The notes: generated from the sequence alone by a model not told the origin. Positions 52,901 through 62,499 are shown, counted from the first letter of the stretch. The stretch: 64,000 bases of DNA from Symbiodinium natans (GCA_905221605.1 CAJNDS010001902.1:670919-734918), one strand, 5' to 3'. Translations and numbers: made by a program.

Positions 52901-54955
52901 ATGTTCCCCCCCCCCCCCCCCAAAAAAAAACCGAAATCCCCCGCAAAATCCCCGAAAACTCCACAAGGCAACAGGCAGGGTTTAAAGTTTAGGTTTGGGG
53001 AGCCCTTCCAGCCCCAAGGACCTCGAAGCCTTCCCTCAACGTCCCCAAAACGCTGCCAAGCAAAGGCTCGTAACCCTAAACCCCTCAACCCTGAACCCTA
53101 CACCCTAAACCCTAAACCCTAAACCCTACACCCTAAACCCTAAACCCTAAACCTAAACCCTACACTCTAAACCCCTCAAAGCCCTACAGCTCCTGGTTCA
53201 GCTTCCAGTTAAAGCCTCGTACAGCGACGCCGGCCTCTCCGTCCCAGAGCTTCCCGGGTTCAGGGCTCACCCGACACCCCAAGGCCCCTAAGGCCCTAGT
53301 GCCCTAAAGCCCTCAGGCCCTAAGGCCCTGAGGCCCTAAGGCCCTAAATCCCTAAACCCTTTAGGGTTCAGGGTTTCGGATTTCGGGTTTCGGGTTTGGG
53401 GTCAAGGGTTGGCCTTGAAGGACTGCAAGGAGTGGCCCAGAATGTCTTGCGTGTTCTCCGGGAAGCCCGCAATCTCCTTGGCTGCACTTAGGAGGGTAGT
53501 TTAAAAAAACAAACTTTTAGCTGCCTTATTAAGAAGCCCAATAAACCCAAAAAGGCTAAAGATCTAAAGATACAGTAAAGCACCACAAAGTCTCGGCTGC
53601 CTCGAAGTCCAGGAGCAGAAACTTCTTCAGCACGTTCTGCCGCAGCTTCAGTGTCCAGGGCCAGTGGGCTCTCTTGAGGTCCTTGCTAGCCCAGTAGCCC
53701 TAAGCCCTAAACCCTAAACCCAAAACCTCTCTTTCATATACAATTTACCCTAAACCCTAAACCTCTCTTTCATGTATGATGTAAATGTTAATGAGTTACT
53801 GGGCAAAGGCATTTTTGTACTGGGCAAGGTCATGTTTTTACTGGGCAAGGTCATTTTTTTTACTGGGCACGGTCATTTTTTTTACTGGGCAACGTTGTTT
53901 TTTACTGGGCAAGGTTGTTTTTCTACTGGGCAAGGTCGTTGTATAAGTGAACTTTCTTAATGTTGTGGGATTCTTTGGGCGGGTGGTATTTTTCTGGAAA
54001 AAAAACTCTTGCCTAGTGAATGCTTGGACTTGAGATGCTGAACCCTAAACCCTAAACCCTAAACCTAAACCCTAAACCCTAAACCCCTGTTTGGGGGTTG
54101 GCTACTTGACAAGGGAACCTGGAACCCAAAAAAACAACAAGCAGGGGGAATCCCTGGGCTACCCAGGGATCCCTTCATACCCCTTACTTAACGGATTAGG
54201 GTTTAGGGTTTAGGGTTTAGGGCTAAGGGTTATAGGGATCCTTACTCTCAACTATAAGGTATCTTCCTCAAACAAACGTGTAGATTTGGGCTCTTAGTGG
54301 GTACAAAAAGGGTCGTTGAAGAGCTCGTGCTGCAGGTCGATGCAGGGATGTCGACTCAACTCCACCGCCAGGAAGTTGGTCCCCGAGCGCTGCATGGCCA
54401 GCATCACCTTACTCCAATAACCAACGGGGGGAAAAAAGGGTTTAGGGTTTAGGGTTTAGGGTTTAGGGTTTAGGGTTTAGGGTTTAGGGTTTAGGGTTTA
54501 GGGTTTAGCTTTAACATTCCTACGAAATAAGGAAGCCCAAAAAGTTTAAAGGTCCAACTAAAGGCGAAGTAAGTCACGGCGACGTGGTCCAAGGCGCCCC
54601 CGGGGCTCCGCGCGGGGCCCGGGCTCCGCGTGGGGCTGAGGGTCGGGGGTTCCGTGGGGGCTTGGGTGGGGGCAGGGGTGGGGGCAGGGGTGGGGGCAGG
54701 AGTTGGAAAAGAGCTGGGGAACTGCATCTCGGACTCAATCACAGTGGGACTTGAAACAGACGGGGGATTCGTGAACTCGCTCGAAGCCGGAGATTCGAGG
54801 CTGACATCCTCCGGTACCAGGGACTCCGCTGCAGCAACAACATCCGGGCCCTTGTCGCCACGCTGAAGAGAATTCATGTTGCTACACACCGCCACCAGCC
54901 CTGCTGCCACCGCCGACATCACCACACACTTCGCGACGCGGCCGGGCGACAGCAT
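47880..54955 (-). CDS. Sulfotransferase family protein, type II membrane (multi-exon)
   Basis: Exon 1 (ATG 54955 to about 54570): KCVVMSAVAAGLVAVCS signal anchor, then a Pro/Thr stem (PTPAPTPAPTPAPTQAP). Exon at about 54410-54305: VMLAMQRSGTNFLAVELSRH then CIDLQHELFND, the 5'-phosphosulfate loop (RSGTxFL). About 53690-53590: AHWPWTLKLRQNVLKKFLLL. About 53485-53405: EIAGFPENTQDILGHSLQSF. About 53260-53195: GVAVRGFNWKLNQEL. About 51510-51425: RIRLIWVQRQNLLRRVFSNQ, the 3'-phosphate motif (R-x-N-L-L-R-x2-x-S). About 48835-48765: VKVELDAANILEELAKEEE. About 48620-48505: RGLRVLTVFYENVTESLSTL. Last exon about 48100-47880: KIHTQPLQDSVANWEQVRRK, TKWEWMLYGP, TAG 47882-47880. Such enzymes move sulfate from PAPS to carbohydrate in the Golgi lumen. 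Islands near 53050, 52340, 51080 and 49110 may be further exons. Nearly every intron holds telomere-like repeats. Confidence 0.75.
48115..48480. repeat. Variant telomere-like array inside a sulfotransferase intron
   Basis: On + the order is AAACGCC (about 5), AAAACCCC (about 17), then AAACCCCC (about 13) and finally CCCTAAA units. The sharp switch between homogeneous blocks of 7- and 8-mers shows local expansion of each variant. In the gene's sense this is TTTTGGGG, TTTGGGGG and so on, lying between the last two exons. Confidence 0.9.
49750..50880. other. Non-telomeric insertion with a decayed minus-strand ORF
   Basis: A 1.1-kb block free of heptamers within the sulfotransferase gene. It has a (CT)n tract (49862-49910). 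Minus-strand frame 50784-50455 (ADCQYKHMRLTVNFRSVFNS, SYLTINFDWYDAFQQIILEV) is followed after a frame change near 50480 by 50627-50298 (PFWITIQDDIDPNLASGLFE, stop). It looks like a once-coding sequence, perhaps a retrocopy or element gene; I cannot name the family. Terminal repeats were not found. Confidence 0.4.
51700..52160 (+). CDS. Hypothetical + strand ORF in a sulfotransferase intron (tentative)
   Basis: Two overlapping + frames: 51724-52053 (SSGQSTSLIRWSSKGALTLH) and 51902-52150 (FQRLSASQVLTILSAERFHP). AT-rich compared with neighbouring islands, flanked by heptamers, with no recognised motif. Weak evidence. Confidence 0.2.
52375..52475. repeat. Telomere-like block with G run
   Basis: TTTAGGG units 52376-52438, followed by 13-14 G (52438-52451) and GGCCGGGGGGC. 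The neighbouring 52480-52740 has no supported frame. Confidence 0.85.
53728..54045 (+). repeat. Minisatellite element B, shorter copy of the 4.7-kb element
   Basis: Left end CTCTCTTTCATGTATGATGT, AAATGTTAATGAGTTACTGG; centre of about seven TTTTTACTGGGCAAGGTCA-like units (53800-53940); right end TTAATGTTGTGGGATTCTTT, GGGCGGGTGGTATTTTTCTG, GTGAATGCTTGGACTTGAGA, TGCTGAACC (to about 54040). All three parts are the reverse complement of 4746-5455. The array is shorter and T-rich (TTTTTT in place of CGCCGTTTT). It lies between sulfotransferase exons, so it is probably transcribed as intron. Confidence 0.9.
54430..54510 (+). repeat. Perfect (TTTAGGG)n in sulfotransferase intron 1
   Basis: About ten exact heptamers between exon 1 (ending above 54550) and the RSGT exon (54410-54305). 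In gene sense the intron reads CCCTAAA. Confidence 0.9.
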
Positions 54956-55139
54956 TGAGGGCTCCTACTGCTGTGCGGCTGTCCCAACATGGAAACGTAC
55001 TCAAAGTTTTGCTCCGTGATGCGGCACCCGTGCGCCCTTGACCTTCTCCGAATTCGGTCATGACACTAAACCCTAAACCCTAAACCCTAAACCCCAAACC
55101 CTAAACCCTAAACCCCAAACCCTAAACCCTAAACCCTAA

Positions 55140-56673
55140 ATCTTGCTGCCTGAACGTAAAGCTTTGAGCCGGACATGCCCTGGCGTGTTTCTTGGGGAAC
55201 TTTCCATATCGGCACGGTTTCAAGGCCTAGGACACGAGAAACCCGAGCTGCTGCTGCAAAGGCTTCCTGTGGCTTGGGGTTTAGGGTTTAGGGTTCAGGG
55301 TTTAGGGTTTAGGGTTTAGGGTTTAGGGTTTAGGGTTTAGGGTTTAGGGTTTAGGGTTTAGGGTTTAGGGTTTAGGGTTTAGGGTCGCCAATGCTACAAC
55401 CCAGGAACTAAAGAGCCGTACGAAAACGGGCCTCCACGGAAAAAAGATCAGCAACCCTGGGCCCGATTGAAGCCCGTAAACCCTGCGGATGTGGAGTTTA
55501 GGGCTTAGGGTTTCGGGATTAGAGTTTAGGGCTTAGGGTTTCGGGATTAGGGTTTAGGGTTTAGGGTTTAGGGTTTAGGGTTTAGGGTTTAGGGTTTGGG
55601 GTTTGGGGTTTGGGGTTTGGGGTTTAGGGTTTGGGGATGAACCCTGCGTACCTCAAAGCTGAGCAATGAACTGCCTTTGCCAGAGCAATGATGGCACGCC
55701 ATGGAGGCTGAGGCTGCCTAAACTTACTCAGACACAAGGCGTTTGGGGGGTTTAGGGTTTAGGGTTTAGGGGTTAGGGGTTCGGGGTTAGGGGTTAGAGG
55801 ATGCAGGGGCTCCTTCCAGTACCTCCACATGTCCACAACCAGATCCGACACTGAGCCGTGCACAACAGAAAGACGCCAGCCGAAATTCTGCCAGGCCTGG
55901 GTCATAGCGCATCTGCTCTGGATCCTCTCAATGCCTGCCACGAGCCAGCGGCTCGTTCAAACACAAGCTGCCATCTTAAGCTAGTTGCACGGTCCCTTCA
56001 TGTGGGCCCGGAAAAGGAGACCCCTTACATACCCCCTATCTACCCTATGCAACCCAAGGGCCCGTACGTCAGAGCCCTTTAAAGAGTGTAAGGGACCATG
56101 TTAAGGGACACTGAAACCTAAGATGCAAAGTGGGCCCTGCTCATCACGCGATTCGAGCTCGGGAACCCCAATAGCCCTACTTGTAGGGGATCTTGTCATC
56201 TTTGCGAATGGTGTAAGGGTTTAGGGTTTTAGGTGCCCAAAGAAGGTTAACCTTTTTATGTGTCACCCAAAAGGTTCAACGTTATCTATCCACTCCCTAA
56301 GCTTCTTGCAGACCCTCATAGGCAAATTCACGGAGTGCTGAAGCTCTCATGATCCAGTGATGAAACCTAAACCCTAAACCATAAACCCTAAACCCTAAAC
56401 CGCCAGTCCAATGCATCCAAGGTTTTGCAACGCAAGATCTCTAGCATCCTCTCACTGCTTGTTGAAGCCGCTTTAGGGTTTAGGGTTTGGGGTTTGGGGT
56501 TTAGGGTTTAGGGTTTAGGGTTTAGGGTTTAGGGTTTAGGGTTTAGGGTTTAGGGTTTAGGGTTTAGGGCCTAGGGCTTAGGGTTCTAGAGTTTAGCTGC
56601 CCCCTGCGTTTGCATGCACCAAGGGAAGGCCTCAGAGCAAAGGTCGACAGAAAAACCAGCGGCCCCTCCCACC

Positions 56674-56719
<46 letters not shown>

Positions 56720-57365
56720 ACCCTAAACCCTAAACCCTAAACCCTAAACCCTAAACCCGAGAAATCCTGCGGAGCTTTGTGAGACAGAAGGTCTTGCGCC
56801 TGCCACCTGAAGCCCCGACCGGGGGAAGAGCTTCGAGACGACGGAGCGGTGCATCGCGCTGCAGAGCAGGTTTCAGGGCTTAGGGTTTGGGGTTTTGTAC
56901 AGGGGGTTTAGGGTTTAGGGTTTAGGGTTTCGGGTTTGGGGTTCGGGGTTCGGGGTTTGGGGTTTAAGGCTTGGGGTTTAGGTTTATTTACAGGGGGTTT
57001 AGGGCTTAGGGTTTAGGGTTTGGGGTTTCGGGCTTGGAGCTCGGAGTTTAAGGGTTAGGGTCTAGGGTCTTAGGCCGTCCGAGATCCGTATATAGAGCCG
57101 TGTATATATACATATATACTCAAAACTGAAACTCTACGCATTGCAGCTTAAGCCACAGAAAGCATGGGAACCACAGAACCATGGAAGCCAACAGAAAGCA
57201 TTGAAACCCGTTGAATCTACTGCTGAAACCGCAGCAAAACACACAATCATGGAAGTCTAAATTGAGCTCGCTCCCCCAGGCCTCGGTCAAAGCGCGGGCG
57301 GGGGGGGGTTCCGCGGATACTTCATCGCCTGTCAGCACCAGCAGCTTGTAGCGGACTCAAGAACA
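55140..57365 (-). CDS. Multi-exon gene, unidentified
   Basis: Minus-strand islands between heptamer blocks, right to left: about 57355-57305 (YKLLVLTGDEVSAEP); 56870-56805 (AMHRSVVSKLFPRSGLQ, ending CAG|GTGGCAG); 56665-56600 (AAGFSVDLCSEAFPWCMQTQ); 56450-56400 (ERMLEILRCKTLDALDW); 55970-55800 (QAWQNFGWRLSVVHGSVSDL, then VVDMWRYWKEPL); 55725-55655 (PPWRAIIALAKAVHCSAL, ending GAG|GTACGC); 55490-55390 (VYGLQSGPGLLIFFPWRPVF); 55270-55145 (EAFAAAARVSRVLGLETVPI, then GMSGSKLYVQAAR). Donors match consensus at two places. I do not recognise the family, and the islands may come from more than one gene. It ends a few hundred bases before the sulfotransferase start on the same strand. Confidence 0.4.
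55275..55640. repeat. Telomere-like arrays flanking an exon island
   Basis: 55276-55385: about 15 TTTAGGG units, nearly perfect. 55550-55636: TTTAGGG then TTTGGGG units. An exon-like island (55390-55490) lies between them. Confidence 0.9.
55995..56240. repeat. Dispersed repeat, relative of 5620-5715
   Basis: GGAGACCCCTTACATACCCC, AAGGGCCCGTACGTCAGAGC, CCTTTAAAGAGTGTAAGGGA, CCATGTTAAGG follow the same order as AGGGGACCCCTTATATACCC, AAGGGCCCCTACTTCAGAAC, CCTTTCAGGAGGTAAGAGAT, CATGTTAAGG at 5640-5710. Inside an intron of the preceding gene model or between genes. Confidence 0.75.
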
Positions 57366-57369
57366 AGAG

Positions 57370-57940
57370 AACAATCACACGAAAGCGAAGCTGCGAGTGA
57401 ACCCTGCAAGCTCCTGTGCCAGGGCGAAGTCGCAGACTGCACCTCGGGTATGTGCGCATTTGCCTACAAGCCTGCACCTTCGACATCCATCGACTGCACT
57501 TCAGAGCCCATGCTGGAATGCTGCGGGGCGCCTACTTGTCAAGATGCAAGCCATCAAGCCAATCCGTAGAACGCCGACGCATCCTCACAGCGAAGGCAGC
57601 GAGAAGACCCGAGAAAACGGAAGGAGAAATGACTCAAAATGCTCACATGGGCGCTTGTGCGCCCACGCCTTGTAAGGGCATTTCCACTAAGAATGATCAT
57701 TAGGCCACTCACGCAAAGAAACAAACTCCATCACGATATTTGTTCACCATGACCCGGATGAGACACTGCAGACCGGGCTCGCCAATTACTTTAGAAGTGG
57801 CACGCGTCATTGCGTGGCAACTCTGCAGTGCACAGAACTGCCTAAACACCCTAAACCCTAAACCCTAAACCCTAAACCCTAAACCCTAAACCCTAAACCC
57901 TAAACCCTAAACCCTAAACCCTTGGCCTCCAAAAGCAGAC
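57370..57940. other. Islands without confident assignment; CCCTAAA array
   Basis: 57397-57703 is open on + in two frames without recognised motifs. On minus, about 57800-57715 is open as VIGEPGLQCLIRVMVNKYRD and then GVCFFA with TGA, resembling a terminal exon. 57845-57922 is a perfect CCCTAAA array of about 11 units. Confidence 0.35.
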
Positions 57941-58053
57941 CTGTCAGGGCGGGGATCACAGCCCGGCCCACAGGAGACATTATACTGACCACTTTCGAAG
58001 GGCTTGGGCCGCGCACAGCTTCGGCTTCAACATGCTGCAAGCCAGCGTCTTAT

Positions 58054-58165
58054 CCCCAGATCTTCCAAACCCCTTAGTTGCGGAATATACCCTAACTTCT
58101 ACCAAGGATCATTATTATGAAATAGTGTATATTCCTCTACTCACGGGTTTTGGAAGATCTTGGGG
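58054..58165. repeat. Inverted-repeat (MITE/introner-like) element, copy 1
   Basis: 112 bp with terminal inverted repeats CCCCAGATCTTCCAAA.CCC and its complement CGGGTTTTGGAAGATCTTGG. Interior is AT-rich with AAGGATCATTATTATGAAAT. On minus, GTGAGTAG follows the first repeat and CAACTAAG precedes the second, giving a plausible GT-AG intron inside the element. Confidence 0.75.
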
Positions 58166-58262
58166 CCTTCTTGATTGAAGGCTCATCCTTGGCAAGCCCG
58201 CCTCTGGCCAGAGCGCCTACAGAGCCCACGGCCATCGCCTCCCAGATCTTCCCCAAAACCCC
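58166..58262 (-). CDS. Exon island between two inverted-repeat elements
   Basis: On minus, from the acceptor TTAATTAAG (about 58262) to the donor GTGAGT inside copy 1, a frame of about 40 codons stays open: VLGKIWEAMAVGSVGALARG, GLAKDEPSIKKAPRSSKT. Its edges are formed by the terminal repeats of the two elements (GGGGAAGATCTGGG and AGATCTTCCAAAACC). Protein family unknown. Confidence 0.4.
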
Positions 58263-58352
58263 TTAATTAAGGAACATTACCCTGGCCTATACTAAGGATA
58301 CTTCTTGTGAATTACGGTATACTCCTTGATTCAGGGCTTCTCGAAGATCTGG
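58241..58352. repeat. Inverted-repeat (MITE/introner-like) element, copy 2
   Basis: 112 bp, same length as copy 1: CCCAGATCTTCCCCAAAACC at the left, GGGCTTCTCGAAGATCTGG at the right. Interior shares ACTAAGGATACTTCTTGTGA with ACCAAGGATCATTATTATGA of copy 1. Divergence is about 30 percent by eye, so the two copies are not a recent tandem duplication. Confidence 0.7.
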
Positions 58353-58689
58353 TTTCTGGCTCGGGGTTTAGGGGTTTGGGGTGCAGGGCGGCCATTTCGT
58401 CCAGCGCGAGCTCTGCTTGCCTCTTCCTTCCGTCATCTTCTTGACAAGTGACTGGGCTAGCAGCGGCGCAGGCTTTGGAGGATGCAACACGGCTTCTCGG
58501 CCCGAGATTGACCCTCAACCCTACACACCCCTGAAACCTAGAGCTGCGCTTGCAGATTCTTCGCCGTACCTCAGCCGACCCTGATAGCATTGAAGAACTT
58601 CCTCCAGCTCGGCGACGTTTGCTCACTTGATCAGAGGGTTCGCGAAGAGCAGCACCTTCAGAAGAAGAAGGAGGTGCTTGCAGGGCACC

Positions 58690-59430
58690 ACCCTAAACCC
58701 TGAACCCTAAAACCCTAAAAACCCTAAAAACCCTAAACCCTAAAACCCTAAAAACCCTAAAACCTAAAACCCCTCAAACCCTAAAACCCTAAAAACCACA
58801 TCAGAAGAGGGCTCCTTGCAGAGAAGCCCCTCTAACAACCATTCGGTTTCCCCATGCAGCCCCCACCTCGGATGCAGTACGTTCCTTGTGGCTTGAAACA
58901 AGGCACCCTAAATCCTAAGCCCTGAATCCTAAACCCTAAGCCCAAAATTCAGGTGGGCCCTGGAAGTCAAAGCCGGAAGATGCTGCCGACCCAGGAACAC
59001 GGAATCCAAAGCTGAAAGGGTTTAGGGCCGGCCCCCCTCTGGGAAGTACAGAAAACTTCTTGGCCAAACCCTAAACCCTAACCTGCTAAGCCCCCGAAGC
59101 CCCCCTAAGCCCCCTCAGCCCCCCTGAGCCCCCCTAAGCCCCCCTAAGCCCCCTAAGAGCCCCCTAAGCGCCCCCTTAAGCCCCCTTTGCGCCCTAAGCG
59201 CCCTAAGCGCCCTAAGGCCCCTAAGCCCCCTAAGCCCCCTAAGCCCCCTAAGCCCCCCAAGCCCCCTAAGCCCCCTAAACCCCCTAAACCCCCTAAACCC
59301 CCTAAACGCCGTAAACCCCTAAACCCCTAAACCCCTAAACCCCTAAACCCCTAAACCCCTAAACCCCTAAACCCCTAAACCCCTAAACTTAAACCCCTGA
59401 ACCCTAAACCCTAAACCCCAACGCCCTCCA
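58690..59430. repeat. CCCTAAA variants and a CCCCTAAG ladder
   Basis: 58692-58795: ACCCTAAAA variants. 58910-58945: CCCTAAGCCCTGAATCC. 59090-59290: AAGCCCCCT, AAGCGCCCT and CCCTGAG units grade into AAACCCCCT and then AAACCCCT (59290-59390). This is a gradient of heptamer derivatives. No gene; the island at 58950-59020 has no convincing frame. Confidence 0.8.
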
Positions 59431-59453
59431 AGTACCCCAAAGTCTCCGCAGGC

Positions 59454-62400
59454 TCAGGCTGGCGCCAGGGCAATCACCAGGCCGTAGATGGTCAGGGACT
59501 CCATAAAGGCCAGAGACAGCAGCCTCGGGTGTTTAGGGCTTAGGGCTTAGGTTTAGGGTTTAGGGTTTCGGGTTTAGGGTTTAGGGTTTATGGCTTAGGG
59601 TTTACGGTGTATGCTGACAGCAATCTCGGGGAGAGATCGGGCCTGTTGTGGGGGCCTTTAAGATTTAGGGGTTCAGGGGTTTTGGGGGTTGAGGGGTTTT
59701 GGGGTTAGGGGGTTTAGGGGGTTGTAGGGTCAGGGGTTCAAGGGTTCAGGGGCTTAGGGTTTAGGGGTCTGGGGAGTGTGTTGTCGTGGGCTTTGAGCTC
59801 GCAATTCTGCCTTAGGGTGTACGCTTCCCTAAACCCTAAACCCTAAACCCTAAACCCTAAGCCCTAAGCCCTAAACCCTAAACCCTAAATCCTAAACCCT
59901 AAACCCGAAACCCTAAACTCTAAACCCTGAACCCCAACCCCCGAGGCTGGTAGGGTTCATACGTGCCCTCCTCATTGTTATTCGAAGCCCTTTACCCCTA
60001 AAGCGCCCTAAGCCCTAAACCCAAAACCCTAAATCCTAAACCCTGAACGTTGAGAAGGGGCGGGCAAAATCTTCGAAGCCCAGCTCACACCTGCCGTCCG
60101 TACTGCCTTTGGAGATTGCCCTTCCAACCCTGGTTGCCACGGCGTAGGGAGGTCAGGGCATCCGTCAAGGCGTTGAAGTCTGCTCCGCCGATTTTTGGCA
60201 CCGAGCCCTTAAGCCAGTAAACCCTCACACCCTAAACTCGTAGACCCCTACGCTAAACCTTAAACCTTAACCCCGAAACCCTAAATCCTGGAACCCGTAC
60301 ATCTCCCAAACCCCTTACTACCCTGTTCCTAAACCCTCAACCCTAAACACCCTAAACCTAAACCTTAAACCCTAAACGCTAAACCTTAAACCCTACCCTC
60401 TTCGACCCTCTTCGGCCAAGCATCAGCACGCCTCGGAGGTCATCGGCAACCTTTCAGTATGGCAAAAGTGAGGCTGATGACAATGCAGGCTTTAGGGTTT
60501 AGGATTTATGGCTTAGGATTTAGGGCTTAGGATTTAGGGTTTAGGGTTGAGGGTTCGGTCTCTCTTGCATGGGTTCAGGCTTTAGGATTTTAGGCTTAGG
60601 CTGGTACTAACGTAGAGAAGAGACACAGCTCGGAAATGAAGAAGCTTGTGTGAAGGGGAAACGTCCAACTTCTACTCCCTCAACCCCCTCAAAAACTTAA
60701 GCCAAAAACCTCTGGCCAAAGCAAACCCTGAACCCTGAACCCTCAAACCCCCACAAACCCAGCCCAAAACCCCTACACCCCTTGACCCTCTTCACCCGAA
60801 ACCCTAAACCCTAAACCCTAAACCCTAAACCCTAAACCCTAAACCCTGCCAAGAACTCCCAAAGAAAAGTGGCCCTCGGTGGCCTCCGGCTGGCGGGAGA
60901 TCCCGTCAATGCAGCGGCCGCTGGCAATGCCCTGCAGCCAAGTGAGCAGCTCGGGATGTTTAGGGTTTAGGGTTTGGGGTTTGGGGTTTGGGGTTTGGGG
61001 TTTAGGGTTTAGGGTTTAGGGTTTAGGGTTTAGAGTTTAGGGTTTAGGGTTTAGGGTTTAGGGTTTAGGGTTTAGGGTTTAGGGTTTAGGGTTTAGGGTG
61101 CAGGGTTTAGGGTTTGGGGTTTGGGGTTTAGGGTTTAGGATGTTCAGGTTTAGGGCTTAGAGTTTAGGGGAATAGGGTTTTGGGTTTAGGGGGGCTGTAA
61201 GCCAGGGGACTACACGAGCCCAAAACACAGCCTCCGTCGCGTATTGGGATTGATCAAAGATTGTCCCCATATCCCTCAACCCTAAACCCCTAACCCTAAA
61301 CCCTAAGAGGAGCCTGGCCCACGCCCGATCCGATGGCGGCAAGGCCGATGGCGAATCCGGCGCCGATGGCGGAAAGGGCGGGGATCCACACGGCACCGTC
61401 CTGCTTGCATGAGGGTTTAGGGTTTCGGGTTTAGGGTTTTAAGGTTTAGGGTTTTAAGGTTTAGGGTTTTAAGGTTTAGGGTTTAGGGTTTAGGGTTTTA
61501 AGGTTAGGGTTTAGGGTTTAGGGTTTTAAGGTTAGGGTTTAGGGTTTAGGGTTTAGGGTTTAGGGTTTAGGGTTTAGGGTTTTAAGGTTTAGGGTTTAGG
61601 GTTTTGGGGTCACTGCCAAGTGCCTCAGCGTGGGCTGCTGCAGGGGCCATCAGCGTCGCGGCGCCTTGCTTTGCGAGTCTGAGGTCGACAAGGAGAGTGT
61701 ATCAGCTTGGGGCATATGAGGGTCTAGGGCTGTGGGCGTAAGAACCCTCAACCCTCTACCCCTTCATATCCCTTCATACTCGGCGAGATGCCCACATGTC
61801 TCAGTCTGCTCGGGGCACTTCCCAGCCAGCTTGGGGTTGAGGGTTTAGGGAACTCTGATGGGCTTGGTTGAGGGAGCGTTGAGGCAGCCCAAACCCTAGA
61901 CCCTAGACCCTAAACCCTGAGCCCTAAACCCTAAACCCTAAACCCTGATTCAGCTGAGGTGCTCAAGGCGGCAGTGGCATGGGGCGCCGTGGGGGCCGGG
62001 GCGGCGCGGGGCGCAGCGACAAAGGCCGTGAAGAGTGCGCCTTTCGCCGGTTCGTTGGGCAATTGGTTTAGAATTTGGGGTTTAGGGTTTGGGGTTTGGG
62101 GTTTAGGGTTTAGGGTTTAGGGTTTAGGGTTTAGGGTTTAGGGTTTAGGTTTGGGGTCTGAAGTTTACGGTTTAGGGTTTAGGGTAGTCGTCCAGGCGCA
62201 GAAAGGGCGAAAGGGCCTTTGAAAGCTTGCGGGTGGCAGCCTCGCCACCTGCGGCTTGTGAAGTGGGCCTCTCTCTCGGCGCAGACAGACTCCATTTGGG
62301 GCAGGGGAGGGGGGGGGTTTAGGGTTTAGGGTTTAGGGCTTCAGGTTGAGGGTTGGAGTCCTTCTCACCTAAACCCCAAACCCTAAACCCTAAAGCCAAG

Positions 62401-62480
62401 AAGCCCAAAACAAATCCTTTGGGCCCCCCCCGGCCGCTGCAGAGGAGCACCGCGCCGGTCAAAACGAGGGAGCGGGCCAT
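59454..62480 (-). CDS. atpH: Plastid ATP synthase subunit c (AtpH), nuclear, multi-exon
   Basis: c subunit of thylakoid CF0, the lipid-like hairpin whose ring carries protons. Start exon ATG 62480: MARSLVLTGAVLLCSG, an ER signal peptide as in peridinin-plastid proteins. About 62050-61950: GALFTAFVAAPRAAPAPTAP; about 61680-61615: RLAKQGAATLMAPAAAHAEA (transit peptide with an AxA-type end). Exon 61400-61314, acceptor GCAG, donor GC: VWIPALSAIGAGFAIGLAAI then GSGVGQ (helix 1). Exon 60931-60875: GIASGRCIDGISRQPEATE, the RQPE polar loop. Last exon 59523-59454: LLSLAFMESLTIYGLVIALA then PA and TGA, with the proton-binding Glu in FMES (helix 2). A short exon ending about 60091 (CAG|GTGTGAG) probably supplies the residues between. 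The C-terminus is about six residues shorter than plastid AtpH. Introns are largely TTTAGGG-type. Links of the first exons to the rest are inferred. Confidence 0.82.
60960..61137 (+). repeat. Telomere-like intron body of atpH
   Basis: About 24 TTTAGGG/TTTGGGG units fill most of the interval between the helix-1 exon (61314) and the RQPE exon (60931). In gene sense the intron starts GCTCCTCTTAGGG and ends GCTGCAG. Confidence 0.9.
61413..61605 (+). repeat. Telomere-like intron body of atpH (upstream)
   Basis: TTTAGGG with frequent TTTTAAGG insertions (GGGTTTTAAGGTTTA repeated), between the transit-peptide exon (61690-61612) and the helix-1 exon (61400). The variant pattern is a higher-order repeat of about 16-23 bp. 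Confidence 0.9.
62075..62400 (+). repeat. Telomere-like blocks in 5' introns of atpH
   Basis: 62090-62155 and 62318-62340 TTTAGGG; 62372-62395 CCCTAAA. The unique island 62186-62290 may be a transit-peptide exon: on minus it reads KLSKALSPFLRLDDY in one frame, but another frame is also open. Confidence 0.6.
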
Positions 62481-62499
62481 CCTCGGGTTTCAGGGCTCC

